Source: Scolanthus callimorphus (taxonomy: Eukaryota > Cnidaria > Anthozoa > Actiniaria > Edwardsiidae). From it: a stretch of 64,000 nucleotides of DNA. The stretch is from NCBI GenBank assembly GCA_033964015.1, contig CM066919.1, positions 28,239,459 through 28,303,458 on the forward strand. Direction: 5' to 3'. This document shows positions 42,487-54,934 of this stretch, in pieces. Position numbers and translations under genes: made by a program. The notes beneath the pieces were generated by a model, which was not told the origin of the DNA, did not search any database, and saw nothing but the letters and a program-made list of their open reading frames with translations. Each line of letters opens with the position of its first letter. The stretch's first letter is position 1.

Positions 42487-42934
42487 AATGTTACAGACAA
42501 AACGCTCCAAACTGGATTCAATTATTTGTTTGTATTTATTTATTGCGTCCTCAAACGAGAGTTCTCATGTCAGCTTCACTCCAACTTGTAAAAAAACATT
42601 TCGAGTTGATCTGCTTTTTATGGATGGATAAACTTGATTTTGCATGCCTAGGTTACGATTGCAGTGATTTAGAAAACGTTAAGTGTATTGAACAACGCAG
42701 ACAACGTTAAACATCGCTGAACTTGCACTGAAAATATCTACCGAGGTTCATCGGGTTCTGAATGCTTGTTCACGAAGTAATTGTCGAACAAACATCACAA
42801 ATTGTGCATCAAATGTTGAACTAGTTTGGCGTAGCGCTCCTAGGCCCTCGAACCTAGCCTGAGATACAGAAGAGGGGCTAAGTTATGGAACAGCCTAGGA
42901 GGGGAGTCGCGTCATGCTGAATCTTTGACCAGCT

Positions 42935-43466
42935 TTAAAGAGCTCTGACAGGGTTTGACCAATACTTTGACTAAAAATGGTAACATATAGTAGTTAAAAG
43001 TGGTACAAATGATATGTCAAAAAAATTGTCAGTAAAAATGTTTTTTCATTGAGAAAAGGCAAAAAATAAACACCACAGGAAGCCCATCCCAAAATGCAAA
43101 CAAATAGTCCCGACCCTTTTGTGACGTCACATCCAGAACTCATGGCGGCTAAAGGATGGCGACTTCATCAAGCGAGGAAAACATTTTTAGCTTCTTTTCT
43201 GATCCGAGTAGCATCTAACAAACACAGACAACGGAAAAAGCTCATGAGACGAGAGTGAGGTAGGAGTTTTCTACTCCGGTTCTGGATGTGACGTCACAGC
43301 CTCGATTTCGCGACCCGGGAAAATTGAATTTGAATATCGATATAAAAACGTCTATAACTTAAAAACTATAAGGCCTAAACAAATGTCCTCAACGGAAATA
43401 GCACATCTATTTACCGCTTCAGTTACCAAAAACAAAACCTGTCAGCAGCTCTTAATCACTCCTTAA
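42935..43466. mobile_element. TTAA-flanked element (copy 2 only)
   Basis: The ends TTAAAGAGCTCTGACAGG and CTGTCAGCAGCTCTTAATCA, with TTAA at both edges, enclose sequence that includes TTTTGTGACGTCACATCCAG and its inverse. Copy 1 reads straight through near 12078. Confidence 0.55.
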
Positions 43467-43959
43467 AGTAACAAAATGTATCTTGAATCATGCTTAATTT
43501 TCTTTTATTATATATTATAATATCTTCACTTTAATACTACAATTATAGTCATGTACATATATAAGGCACGGTTCTTATGAAAAAAATCGATGCTACAGTA
43601 CAGTAAAAACCCGCATAAAAGAACAGGTGTTTTAGGGAATCAGGCTGATTTTGTTCTTGTATATTGGGTGTCTTCTGCAAAATCTGCCTGAAAATGTTCT
43701 TAAGGTGTTCTTAAAGTTGTTTCTTAACATCAAGTACTTGATTGGTAGAAAGGTGACAGTCATTTAGTAACAACAATTAGTTGTTAAGTCTAAAAAAACA
43801 ATTGCTAAAATATATACTGGAATTCCTGCTGTAGAACTGTGTGTGCATGGTCTAGCGCATCATATTGATCTCCTCTGGGTACTCTACCACACAGTGGGTT
43901 AGGGACGCGGTCAAAACATTCGTACTTCCTTGGGACCCGATTTAAGGGGTAGGGTATAA

Positions 43960-44225
43960 CCCGGAACCACCTACCTAATGAAGGAGTAGAGGGAGGAGGT
44001 GGTACCCGGTATCTACCACCAGGTCTTGCAGATCAAGGGTGGTGGTACCACCCGGGACCTACCACCAGATCTTGCGGATCAAAGGGGGAGGTGGTAGCAA
44101 GGGAGGTGGTACCACCCGGTATCTACCACCAGCTCTTGCGGATCAAGGTTGGTGGTACCACCCTGGACATACAACCAGATCTTGAGGGTCAAAGCGATGT
44201 GGTACCACTCCAGTCTACATCGTAG
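43960..44225. repeat. Subterminal GGTGGTACCACCCGG repeats
   Basis: About four imperfect units with GGTGGTACCACC palindromes and CTACCACCAGATCTTGCGG. Related inverted units are at 48000-48245. Confidence 0.6.
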
Positions 44226-44333
44226 GGCTGGGGGGAGAGGGGGGGGGGGGCAGCGTGCGTGACCGACACAAAGAACGGGCTACGAGGGAGCTGTCCCCTT
44301 GCCATATCGTTATATCGAGGTTTCACTGTATAT

Positions 44334-44503
44334 GTAGAATCTCTGGCATGCTTGCATTCCTGAATGCCTCGGGTCGATCGAGGAATTATTTTTCATGCGC
44401 GTTCAGGTCCAATCGAATTGACGGCCCTTTTCTTCTCTAGATCTAATTCTCGGGTTCAGTATCCTGAAGCATTCAGAAATGCTAGCATGCCAGAGCTTCT
44501 ACC
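44334..44503. mobile_element. MITE, TAGAAGCTCTGGCATGC family
   Basis: TAGAATCTCTGGCATGCTTG faces CTAGCATGCCAGAGCTTCTA. A one-ended relative is at 46451-46495. Confidence 0.55.
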
Positions 44504-45462
44504 TGGATAAACCAGCTAAGGCAGGGGTCGCGTTCAAAGATATATTATGTCGCTACCAAAATGGATCGCGGATCGAATCCTGACAGAACATATGGCCTCC
44601 TTGCGGTCGCGCTCGCACGCATGAAAACTGTATCGGATTTCGCCCTTCATGTGCACAAGAGTGAGATCTTTGGGGATCTTGTGTTTCATCATGTTTGGAA
44701 TATTGCTCTTGATCGCAGTCTGTACTGTTTGTATGCTTGCAGTTGATTATTCACAATGCTACTACTATGGTCCTGATTTTGGCGCCTGCCTAGACATGTA
44801 TTCGTAGTTTGAAAATAAATCCCGTTCTTGACCATTTTGACTCACGAACATTATACCAAAGAACAAATTTCGGATGAGGAAATACGGGTGCAAATCAAAA
44901 CAACCACGCGAGACAGAGCGGAAATGACCAAAAATGAAATGTCTAACTTTGCCATATTTCAATATATAAGCTCAAGATTCCGTATACAAAGAGTTCTATG
45001 GCTAAAAGCTTAATTCCAAATTTTTAAGAAAATTGAAGAATATGAATTTAGATATGATTGAGCAAAGTTTGCAAAATTCCTGATCAAAGTACTAATTCTC
45101 CCATAAAATGGCACAGAAACCAATGTTTAAAGTCTAATATTTCAAAGACGGATCCATTAGAAAAAAGTCATTTTGATATTTTGTTTTTAATCAGACAAGG
45201 AGTCTGTATGCAAAAAATGAAGCTTATCTGAGCTAACCTGACCTTATTATTTGAAATTTAGTGATCTAAGCAGGTCATTTCCGCTCTGTCACCACGCGAC
45301 ATACCAGACACGCGAACAACTTAATGCTAGCTATAAAAAAAAGACGGACGGAAAAAAAACCTCTGCTAGCAGGGTAATGAGGAAAGCAATCGGTTAGGAA
45401 ATATTATATTATACAATCTGGATTCTTATTTGCGGGCAAGGTACAGCTATGTACGAGTGTTG

Positions 45463-45953
45463 TTACGGACGGTGTGCAGGGCGCAAGGTATGCAGGGTGC
45501 AGGTTATAAGTTGCAAGGTGCATAGCCTGCGTAGCAAACGCAAATGTTCGGCAAAGGCTTTGAGAAACGCTCTATCCCCTGCAGTGTCCCCTGTAAAGTT
45601 TCCCTGTTTTTTCCGCTTTGACAGAAGATGAAATCAGAGACGGGCACTTTTCAACTGGTCAATCAAGAGTGACATATCTGACATATGGCATCGAAGCTCA
45701 GAAGCAAACTCAGAAGCAAGGATTTTATAAAACAGACATGACAAATACTGCACGAGCCAAAAAAAAAATCCCGAACGTAACAAAATAAAATCCTTGCTTC
45801 TGAGTTTGCTTCTGGGCTTCGATGCAATATGTCAAAGCGGAAATGTCGGACATTCGCATTCAAAACAGGGAAACTTTACCGGGAGAGAGCGTTTCTCAAA
45901 ACATTTGCGTTCGTCTGTCTGTCTGTGTATGTACCCTGCAACTTACACCGTCC
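45463..45953. mobile_element. Foldback element, CGGACGGTGTGCAGGG ends
   Basis: Inverted ends with long inner arms (GAAGCAAACTCAGAAGCAAG and complement). GAGTGTTGTTA occurs on both sides, consistent with a target duplication or a shifted end. Confidence 0.55.
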
Positions 45954-46065
45954 GAGTGCGAGTGTTGTTATTGCAAAACCCGGTTCCTGGAAATCTGCTT
46001 GTTGTCAAACATGGCAGTCGACAGATTTTTTGACAGCCGCCCATTGTTTCTCTGGCAGGACCACG

Positions 46066-46284
46066 GACTGCTTGCAGTCCCTTGCTCGGGGAACGTCCGT
46101 AATATTAGAGATAAAAGTCTACTTTGCGCGCGCCTAGCACTGTGCATTTAATTATGCCGGGGACACGTCACGATAAGCGCACACCACAGAGGGATTCACA
46201 AATGCACGCGCGCAAAGTAAGACTTTTACCTCTAATATTACGGACATTCCCCGAGCAAGGGACTGCAAGCAGTCTAGCAAAACC
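46066..46284. mobile_element. MITE, GACTGCTTGCAGTCCCTTGC
   Basis: Inverted ends and inner arms (GTCCGTAATATTAGAG and complement). It lies between two direct copies of a stretch of about 95 bp (45980-46065 and 46285-46375). Confidence 0.6.
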
Positions 46285-46623
46285 CGGTTCCAGGAAATCT
46301 GCTTGTTGTCAAACATGGCCGTCGACAGAGTTTTTGACAGCCGCCCATTGTTTTCTGGACTCGAGGCAGGACCACGGCTCTTTTGATCTTATGCCCTGCG
46401 GTCAGACTTTCGATGTTGCCATTGCACAGCGCGCTAGTGGTTTATCCAAGTAGAAGCTCTGCTGGCATACTAGCATTCCTGCGAATGCTTTGATTGCAAT
46501 AAGTTTCTCTAGGGAACGTCCATATGTAGGAAGACAACCAATAACTAACAATAGTTTCTTTCGGAATGCGTATATGTATATGCAGCGTATATGGCTTATT
46601 GCCTCCAATCTTACTCGGTAATT

Positions 46624-47160
46624 AAGGGTGCGTTCAGATTCGGTGAATTTCTACTAGCTTGGGCCAGTCATGCTACTTGAGTCATCAATTAACACCGGCG
46701 AACTGAAGCGGGTTCTGTCATGAAACTAAAAAACAGGCTTGTTATGCAACATTGCACCCCACTGATGGCGTTGATAAAATTGATAAAACACAAACAAAAA
46801 GTTCACCATTTTCGACTGATTTTCACTTCGATATTGAATATATTGACGAGAGATTTTGATTGCATGTGTTTATGGACGAAAAACACTAAAACTAAGAAAC
46901 TTTTGGCGAGATAAAGGGGTTCTGGAAATTGTATCTGTCAATAAAAGCTTCAAACACAACAGAAATCTGTCACCTTTGACCCGGCTACTCGCTTAAGCCA
47001 TGTTGCCAGGTCGCTTGAACTGACAGCAAAATCAAAGCGTTCCGCGGCTTTTCCGGTGGTCGTCGGCAAAGATTATCTCGCTTGAAAAAAATCGTCCAGA
47101 CTCGTCAACCGAGATACCCCCCGTGGTATCTAGATAATTTTGCGAGTCTGAACGCACCCT
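46624..47160. mobile_element. PIF/Harbinger-like element, GGGTGCGTTCAGA ends
   Basis: TAAGGGTGCGTTCAGA faces TCTGAACGCACCCTAA, so TAA flanks both sides. 537 bp with no transposase. Confidence 0.6.
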
Positions 47161-47429
47161 AACTCTAACTTCTCTCTGAAAAAGTCAGGGGGAACCCATT
47201 CATGGGTTAGTGGATCTATTTCAGCCAAACACAAGCGCTCCCCCGACAGACGCTTATAGAATATACACGGCATTCACGGAAAGCAGCTCTTTATTTTAAT
47301 TATAGGAGTTTTTATAATTATTTAATTAATATTCTATAGTTATTAGTAGTTAGTAGTAGTAGTTTATTGTTATATAGTTATATGTAGTTATATATTTTTA
47401 ATATTAGCTGATGAATTGCACGTGTCTAA

Positions 47430-47436
47430 ATAAAGT

Positions 47437-47472
<36 letters not shown>

Positions 47473-47473
47473 A
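47430..47473. repeat. (TCTA)n tail after AATAAAGTT
   Basis: AAATAAAGTTTATCTATC followed by a dozen TCTA units, the usual 3' tail of a non-LTR element, without a recognisable ORF in front. Confidence 0.6.
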
Positions 47474-48527
47474 GGATTCATAATACTTGACAAATGTGCT
47501 CTGATTTCATGTAGTATGTCATATTATCCACGACGTCAACATGGTCAATGGATATCCAATTCCGCACGCTCTTTAATTGGCTCTTGAAATTCTGAATATG
47601 TTTTATTGTTAAGGCCGAAATCAAAGGATATTTGTTTTAGGGGCAGACCATTTGACTTCTGAGGGGGGAGGGGGTGGATGATTTTGAAAATAAATATCCT
47701 GCACAGCATTTCCTGCAAAACATATTTGTTATAATCCTCAACCAATTTTACGAAAGAAATATCCTACAATATCTTAGAACATACCACAAAAGTCGGCAAA
47801 AATAAACAACACTGTTTTGGTTGCACGCGCATTCCACTCCTCGATTAACTATGGTTGCGCGAGTATAGATAGATAGATAATGAAGTTTTAAAGGTTTTAC
47901 TTTCCGCTCCTTGCTTTTTCATTGACAAAAACCCAGCGCACCGTATGCAGGTATTTGTGTTGTAAGCCTCTGCTGCTATTATCCTTTTTGATTTTTCGAT
48001 GGGCCGGTACCTACTCCAAATTTAGTGAAATAAAGGGTCCCATAGGGGTATGTGCCGGTACCTACCACCCAATTTAATGAAATATAGGGTCCCATAGGGG
48101 TATGTACCGGTGCCAACCATCTACTTTTGCAATAATCGGGTCTCAAGGAGGTATAGACCGGCACCTACCATCTCACAGCAACAACGGGTACCATAAGCGT
48201 CGCGGAGAGGGGGTGGGTATCACCCGGTACCTACCACATCTTTGTGAAAAATCGGGTCCCGTTCGAGTACATTTGTTTTGACCGTGTCCCTTACTGTACT
48301 CAAATCTAACTGGCAGCAATTTTTTATACAAGAAAAATTTCATTTTTCAGGCTGCATGTGTTCTTATGTAAAAGGTACCTTTTGACCAAATTTCAGGTTC
48401 TTTTATGCGGGTTTTTACTGTATTGCAACGACTGATAAGAACCCCGTAAGGGTAAATAAAGTTTCTCAGCATGTAACGACCTCGTCACGGATGCTAAGAG
48501 TTTGGTTACGGCCTTTTCTATGCAGTC

Positions 48528-48533
48528 TTTATT
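48528..48533 (-). promoter_or_regulatory. Possible polyadenylation signal of T4
   Basis: AATAAA on the minus strand, homologous in position to the hexamer after T2. Confidence 0.4.
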
Positions 48534-48670
48534 TGTCTTACTACGCTTCTAGGTGTAACATTTTGCAACTGTTTTACACTTGGCCGGTCGATGAGCCCGT
48601 TTGGCAAGGTAGTGCGCCCGGCTCATTGTATGGTCGCTTTGTTTGACAGGGCTGACATGGATGAAGATTT

Positions 48671-49217
48671 TCATGAGAATAATTTTGGTAATAAGCCGTT
48701 AGCGCAGGGATTGACAAGAACAGGATGACAAGGATGAGGGTTCGCTCCAGCTTGACAAGGTGGGATACAAGGACCAGGGGGAGTACCAGGGGACACACTA
48801 GGGGTCACACCAGGGGGAGTACCAGGGGTAGGGGTCACACCAGGTGGAGTGCTAGGGGTCACACCAGGAATGCCAGGGGTCACACCAGAGGTAGGGGGCA
48901 CAGCAGGGGTCACACCAGGGGGAGCGCTAGGAATAACACTAGGAGTGCTAGGGGTCACACCAGGGGGAGTGCTAGGGGTCACACCAGGAGGGGTGCCAGG
49001 GGCAGGGGTCTTTTTTTTCTCCTCTTCTTTCATCTTTTCCAGTTCCTTTTTAACGTCCTCTTCTCTCAGTCCCATGTCCTTGTCAGTGGGCTCTTTAAGA
49101 TCACTTTCTTCCAACTCTTCCTTGGGTTCTAGTTTTTCTTCTAGTTCTTTAATTTTTTTCCATTCATCTTCCTCAATGTGAAACAAGGCTTTTTCTTTCT
49201 TGCCGACACGGGCAAAT
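48671..49217 (-). pseudogene. T4 exon 7: shortened and frameshifted Pro-rich tail
   Basis: The start is as in T2 (FARVGKKEKALFHIEEDEW) with the charged stretch kept, but only about a dozen Pro-rich units remain. Two 1-base losses near 48660 and 48690 change the frame, so the exon's own frame ends LLPKLFS at 48671. The ancestral end (CQPCQTKRPYN) survives in another frame to about 48574. Confidence 0.75.
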
Positions 49218-49528
49218 CTGGAAAAATGAAATTTGGAAAAGGACTTAGTGATGCTTTTTAGATGTGGGTGCGCGAAGCGTTAAGGAGCGTAATGTCACTT
49301 GCTCACTCACTCTCTCCATCCAATTTCATGAACTCAGCCAAAGAGGTCTGGAATTAGAGAGTAAGCAAGGCCTGTATATCCAAGTCCGTATGCATGGATT
49401 TGCAGTAACTCGGTTGATTATTTGACTTATGCGTTTGATAAAAGTTTTGATTTATATTTTGCAGGGAATTCAGTAAAAGACAAATGATTTTTTGTTTACT
49501 AAATTAAGAACTAAGAATAAGTACTCAC

Positions 49529-49712
49529 TTGAAGCGCCTGAGATGGTTCAATTGAGGTTCTTTTAACTGAGACAATTCTTCATAAATTTCTCTGTTCTTT
49601 TCAGGGATTAGATATATCACTTTCACGCCGCCGGCAGATTGGAAGAGTCCACTAGGGCATAGGGGGGCAGTTTTTCTTCTCTCGAGCCAAAATCCATAAG
49701 TGGCTTACCGAT
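49529..49712 (-). pseudogene. T4 exon 6: frameshifted linker
   Basis: 184 nt against 185 in T2. The plus-strand run CGCCCGG in T2 is CGCCGG here (about 49628-49633). The frame becomes NLPAA and then TGA at 49623-49625. The splice sites are preserved. Confidence 0.8.
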
Positions 49713-49931
49713 CTAGAATAAAATGATGTCAAAAACAAATTATATGAAAAAAGAAGGCACGGGTGGAGATGAATGTTCCACACGATTAAATTAAAAGAAT
49801 TGACGCCATCACGCAAAATGGACTTCTTTGGTCGCCATACACTATCTTGTTTTTTTTTCTAAAAGGAAACGAGGCCGACCAGGGCCCGTGGCATGACTGG
49901 CAAGATAAACTCAAATTCTGCTTCGAATGTG

Positions 49932-50199
49932 TTACAGTGCGCCACCAACCATGGCCACCCAAAGTCTTCAGCAAATTTTACAGACATGTTCATGACCTAC
50001 TTTATTTGGGGGTGATGAATTGTATTGTAGAAAATGTTTCTAAACATATTCGCATTTATGGATTTCAAGTAAACAATCGTGCATTTTTCACTACAGATAG
50101 GAAATTTGTGTTGGATCTTTTGTTCAGATGCTCACCGTGATTGGCTAATTTGTAAGAACATTTTCTTGGGTGGCCTTGGTTGGAGTAGTCGCACTGTAA
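49932..50199. mobile_element. MITE in T4 intron 5
   Basis: Partner of 14019-14267, with about 19 bp extra near 50000-50025. Confidence 0.55.
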
Positions 50200-50535
50200 C
50201 ATGGCGGAAAGCAAGATTTTGGGCATATTATAAGTTAGGGGCAAATTAGGTTAGGGGCGTTAGAACCGAAACATCTCTTGGTCTCGTGCTTGGCCTCGTT
50301 TGCATTCTCAAGATGGCGGCACGTGGACAAAGGCATGGGAACGAGGCCGGGGTCTATTCGTGGTTTTATCTACGTATGCGGGCGCTCCCAGTTGCATCCT
50401 GGCCCCTGGCCCATCAGGGCAAAATGACTGAAATAATTCAGATTGGGGTAAGGCAAGACTGGAATTTTTACAACAATTTCTAGAATATATATTTTTTCTT
50501 TTCTCTTGTCAAAGTAATCATATAAGTGCGAAAAA

Positions 50536-51042
50536 GTGTACCCTGGTCCCAGGGTGAAGTTTCCGTGTTAGTCGAGCCAAGTTCAGTCGTATTTTGGTTA
50601 TTTTTAGTGGTAGTTCGTTTTGCCTCAGGGACTCTAGTATTGCTCTGTTTCTTTGTGAAACTTCACCCTGGGGACACAAAAAACGTCGGTCCCAAAGGCG
50701 GAGTTTCGGGGCCTCCTATCATTGGATGATGAATTTTAGCGCCTTCTCATTGGCAGCAGGATTAGTTCCGTAAAGAGATCGTGTCAAAACCGTCTCCCCT
50801 TGAATAATACGATTTTGTTCCGGAACTAATCCTGATGCCAATGAGAAGGCGCTAAATTCATCACCCAATGATAGCAGGCCCCGAAACTCCGCCTTTGGGA
50901 CTGACGTTTTTAATTGATAGATCTCAATTTTCTAGCAAGTGTCCCCAGGGTGAAGTTTCAGAAAGAAACAGAGAAAGAATCACTGACGCAAAAGGAACTA
51001 CACTAAAATAACCTTAAACTACGACACCCCGGGACCAGTGTA
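50536..51042. mobile_element. Foldback element in T4 intron 5
   Basis: Partner of 14604-15110 with only scattered base changes. Confidence 0.55.
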
Positions 51043-51188
51043 AAAGACGTCTACAATTTAGACATTTCAGTGATGATTCGCAGCTTCTATCCTGCCACTG
51101 AATCATTTCCGCCATCTTATCCTCTGGTTTCCCATGATGCACCTGGGATAGCGAAATCGTGTAGTGGATTTGCAGGCATTTCACTTAC

Positions 51189-51499
51189 AAAGAAATTGTT
51201 TCTCGAATTTTGAAATACGCGGTTCCGTCTTCCATCTTGAGGGTTCCCATGCATGGTGATCTCGTCTCGGGTGGCCTCGTTTTGCCATAAGTACCAGAAA
51301 AAGTCTACGCATGCATGATGGAGCACAAACTCTGGTGCGTTAGCAGCTACTATGTTACACATCGTACCATCAATTGCACAGTGCACCAAATTGTGATAAA
51401 CACCGCGCAGTTCCTCCTCGAATATTGGGAAATATTTTTCTAGACGAACCAGTTGAAGTGCAACCAAGTCTATCACGGCATCCTCATTTGCTCTTGCCA
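51189..51499 (-). CDS. T4 exon 5: CuB
   Basis: 311 nt and identical at protein level to T2 exon 5, with HNLVHC and LHHACVDFFWYLWQ. This is the last undamaged exon of T4. Confidence 0.88.
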
Positions 51500-51521
51500 C
51501 TAAAACAGATCAAAGATATAG

Positions 51522-51952
51522 TTAGCGACCTATAAAAGTGCTGACCGACATTTCTGTCGATAAGTGACATTTCTGTCGATGACGGACATTTGTGTGGATG
51601 ACCGACATTCCACCTATCTGCGGATGACGGACATTTTCATGGATGGCACTGAGACATTTCTGCGGATGACGGACATTTGTGTGGATGACCGACATTCCAC
51701 CTTTCTGTGGGATGACCGACAATTCTGTCGATGACCAACATCTGATTTCTGTCGATGACTAAAATTTCTGTCCATGTCAGACATTTCTATGGATGACTGA
51801 CACTACTGTCGATGACCGACGTGTGGATGGCCGCATTTCCGAAGATGGCCACATTTCTGTGGATGACCGACATTCCTGTCGATAAACGACATTTCTGTCA
51901 ATGACCGACATTTCTGTCGATGACCGACATTGGTCAAACAATTCTGAATGGC
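51522..51952. repeat. Minisatellite, copy 2 partner in T4 intron 4
   Basis: Matches 15590-16020 almost base for base, so unlike the 35-bp minisatellite this array did not change length between copies. Confidence 0.75.
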
Positions 51953-52193
51953 CGATGTTCAACTCTTACACGCGTGTGCGACAATGCAACCCGATATTTT
52001 ATAATACGAGGATTTCATCAGAGAAAAAAAAAACAGGTTTGGTCACTCAATGCTCTAACCCCTGAGCTATCAAAAACAAAGGGGGCGGTCGAATGTGGGT
52101 TAGCCCCCCTTTATATGAAATTCTAAAATTCATTATATATTCGATAAATGTCGAGTACCGTGCTAATATCTCCCTGCCTGTGATGCTTCATAC

Positions 52194-52353
52194 CTCTAAA
52201 TTGCCGTCTGATGGGGCATTTATCTATACTTGCATTGGCGAATGATGTTTTCCATCGTCCTTTGGCAAATGGTCCTGTCTTTACGCAAAATGAGTCACTA
52301 GGATCGCCATTACCTCCGAATGAAGAATCGTTATCGACAAAGAGATACCCCTC
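52194..52353 (-). CDS. T4 exon 4: FGGNG / CVKTGPF block
   Basis: 160 nt, matching T2 exon 4 including both splice sites (DNDSSFGGNGDPSD, CVKTGPFAKGRW). Confidence 0.85.
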
Positions 52354-52880
52354 CTGAAAGTAAAGATAAAAGACATTTGACCAATAGTTTGATCCACTGA
52401 CAGATTAGCAGGTTCCCTTTGTTAAGGTTTTTGATTCTCGTGTATAGATCATAACACCAGAAACATACCACTTAGTTGAAACATGTAACGGCGAACCATG
52501 CTGTGGATTATTCGTGGTGAGGTCAGTAAATGAACTTTCGCTTCAAGCATGTTTTCTTTACATAATATTTCATTTTTTGCTCAAATAAAGTAGAGCAACA
52601 GTGGTAAGTGATAATATACTAACATTCAACATCTTGAAGTTTTGCAACAACATTACTTTTCAAAATCTGTTCAATTGTTTATTCTGCGAATATTCCGCAG
52701 CTTGGTACTAAAGCAATATATGTTTGTTACACGTTTCAACTCGCTTATATGTTTTTGATAGCACCTAATTCAATATACGCTGTTTTCAGTATTTGGTCGT
52801 GGAAACGAAGAAGACAATGCGATTTGCTTGAAATGGCAAAGCAACCTATTTTGTCGGTATATACACCGTCACAACTCCCT

Positions 52881-53484
52881 GCTGTAGCCCGCAATGCGTC
52901 ATGGGAGAAACTAAGAAGAACGAAATTCTCGTGTAATCCTCCAGTGTAAAATTTGTTGCGAGCGATGTAGTCTATTCGCCTTAGTCACACGGTAGCCATC
53001 TTGGATTTGTTCTAGCCTGCTAGCAGGCGTTGGAGGCTGTTTTATCGGCGAAAACCCGGAGTTCGTAGTCGCGAGCGCCATCTTGGATTTTTGGCCGAGT
53101 TAGCAGGCGTTGGAGGCTGTTTTATCGGCAAAAACCCGGAGTTCGTAGTCGCGACGCGAGCGCCATCTTGGATTTTTTGGCCGAGTGACAATGGGGCGAG
53201 TGACAAAACGAGGGGGTGGGGGCGCGACTACGAACTCCGGGTTTCGCCGATAAAACAGCCTCCAACGCCTGCTAGCAGGCTAGGATTTGTTCTTACAGAA
53301 ATGACTATGCGTGGGTGAACTTACACGCTTGGCCTCACTTTCATGCCAGCTTCGCTGTATTAGAAAATCCAAGATGGCTGAACTGTAGAATCATTCAGGT
53401 ATAAGCAGGGTAAAGGTGTGGCTATTTATCCTGAAAACCATTGTCCATGATTTGGCAAACCCATGACACATCGCGGGCTACAAC
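52881..53484. mobile_element. GTTGTAGCCCGC-type element, copy 2 partner
   Basis: Same position in T4 intron 3. It carries the TAGCCTGCTAGCAGG nested element but not the CATATCAAG one. Confidence 0.5.
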
Positions 53485-54017
53485 GCACAGATGTGATGTT
53501 GCAACAATTTCTGAAATAAGTATAATCAACTAGGCACGATATAAAGCTTGGAACCCTTTTCCATGCAAATCTGAATTATTTCTTCCATGCATCTCACCCT
53601 GATTGGTGCCTTATATATATTGCCTGCCCCACAATTCTCTCCTTTGTCACGCGCCATCTTCAGCATTGAAACGAGGCCACGATTCCTGCTTGGCCTCGAT
53701 TCCATTCCAACAAGATGGCGCGTGACAAAGGCGAATGGTTCTGGCGCGAAAAGACTAGCAGTAACGTGCAGATTTGCATAACAGTTGTTCGTTGTCATCG
53801 GGCAGTTGGACCGATGACGCTTTGATCCCAAAAATACCGAAACTGGCACATTATAAATTCTTGCGCGCATCGCTTGTAGTTTGAAGGATAAAAAAACAGC
53901 ATAGCGAATGGAGCTGACCGGGACGCGCGCTATTTTTGGCAGTGTTAAGCCGTTAACGACTGTTAACTTTGCATCTGAATATCGTACAAGTAAACAAAAC
54001 ACAAATGAAATCCATAT

Positions 54018-54533
54018 GCGATATTTCATCGAGGGGCCTTAGTATAATAGCTCAAGTAGTTACGATTAACACACAGACCACAGCTCTCCTTGTACAAAGT
54101 AGAATAATTTCTTATACAAACACAAGACAAAAGTTCGCCTTTGCGCCTACAATCATTTTTGTGTACCTCTTCACGGTATTCAAAAACGCCGAAAGTCCAG
54201 AACATACGTCATTTGAGAGTATCCCATTAATAAACTATTCGTTTGAAAATTTGTACCTTCAGATTTTACTGCATCAAAGAATAAGAGACCAAATACAAAT
54301 CATTATCACTGTCTTGCTCAATTGTGCGATATTCAGACAAAACTCGGACGGTGTAAGTTGCAGGGTGCAGGGTGGGTATTCTTCGAGCCCACCGCGACTT
54401 CCAATTCCAATTCCCACCACCACTCTAAGATAGTTAGGGCCCCGGAAACAAAATTATAATTTGCAGAGAAGTTATAGCTAGCAAAGTTGTCTCGTGTCTG
54501 GTTTTGGCGTGGTTGTTTTGATTTGCTCCCGAA
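54018..54533. mobile_element. Copy 2-specific 0.5-kb insertion in T4 intron 3
   Basis: Interrupts sequence continuous in copy 1 at 18360. No clear inverted ends. A 154-codon plus-strand frame (53969-54433) runs into it but resembles no known family. Confidence 0.45.
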
Positions 54534-54934
54534 ACAAATCTCTGCAGCAAGCTCTTTAGGGGTGGACCATTTCTCCTCGGTGGTGTATGATATGTATTTC
54601 GTGAAATTACAGAGAACTATATAACGAAATTAGCCCTGCAGGAATTTTTTTCCGGCCCTTCTGGATTTTTTTAAAATCTTCCAAACCCCCCAGACTTTGA
54701 TGGATTTGACATCCCACGTGATTGTCAAAGGTTATTTACAAAATAACATAGCCACAGCGGGGGCCCGCGGGCTGCAATGTACTTGCACACAGAATGAACC
54801 AAACAAGACGTGAGGTCTTTTGAAGCCTGGAGATATTTTTCCGCATGTGTGTTAATAGAAAATGTATCAACAAAATATACTCGACGTTTCGGCCACAAAA
54901 TGATGCCATTATCAATTGCAACGTTTACATACTG

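Larger units (their letters stand above)
43601..48420. mobile_element. 4.8-kb TA-flanked pogo/Tc1-like element (copy 2 only)
   Basis: The 24-bp perfect inverted ends start CAGTAAAAACCCGCATAAAA and sit between TA dinucleotides. Copy 1 has the empty TA site near 12216. Subterminal sequence is also inverted (GGACGCGGTCAAAACATTCG and its counterpart near 48265-48297). CAGT-starting ends and TA duplication suit pogo-like elements. No transposase frame is visible and the interior is filled with other MITEs. Confidence 0.72.

Noticed and set aside
53969..54433. 154-codon plus-strand frame as a new gene
   Set aside because: It begins in sequence shared with copy 1 and ends in copy 2-only DNA. It is low in complexity of signal, lacks a domain and is absent from copy 1.
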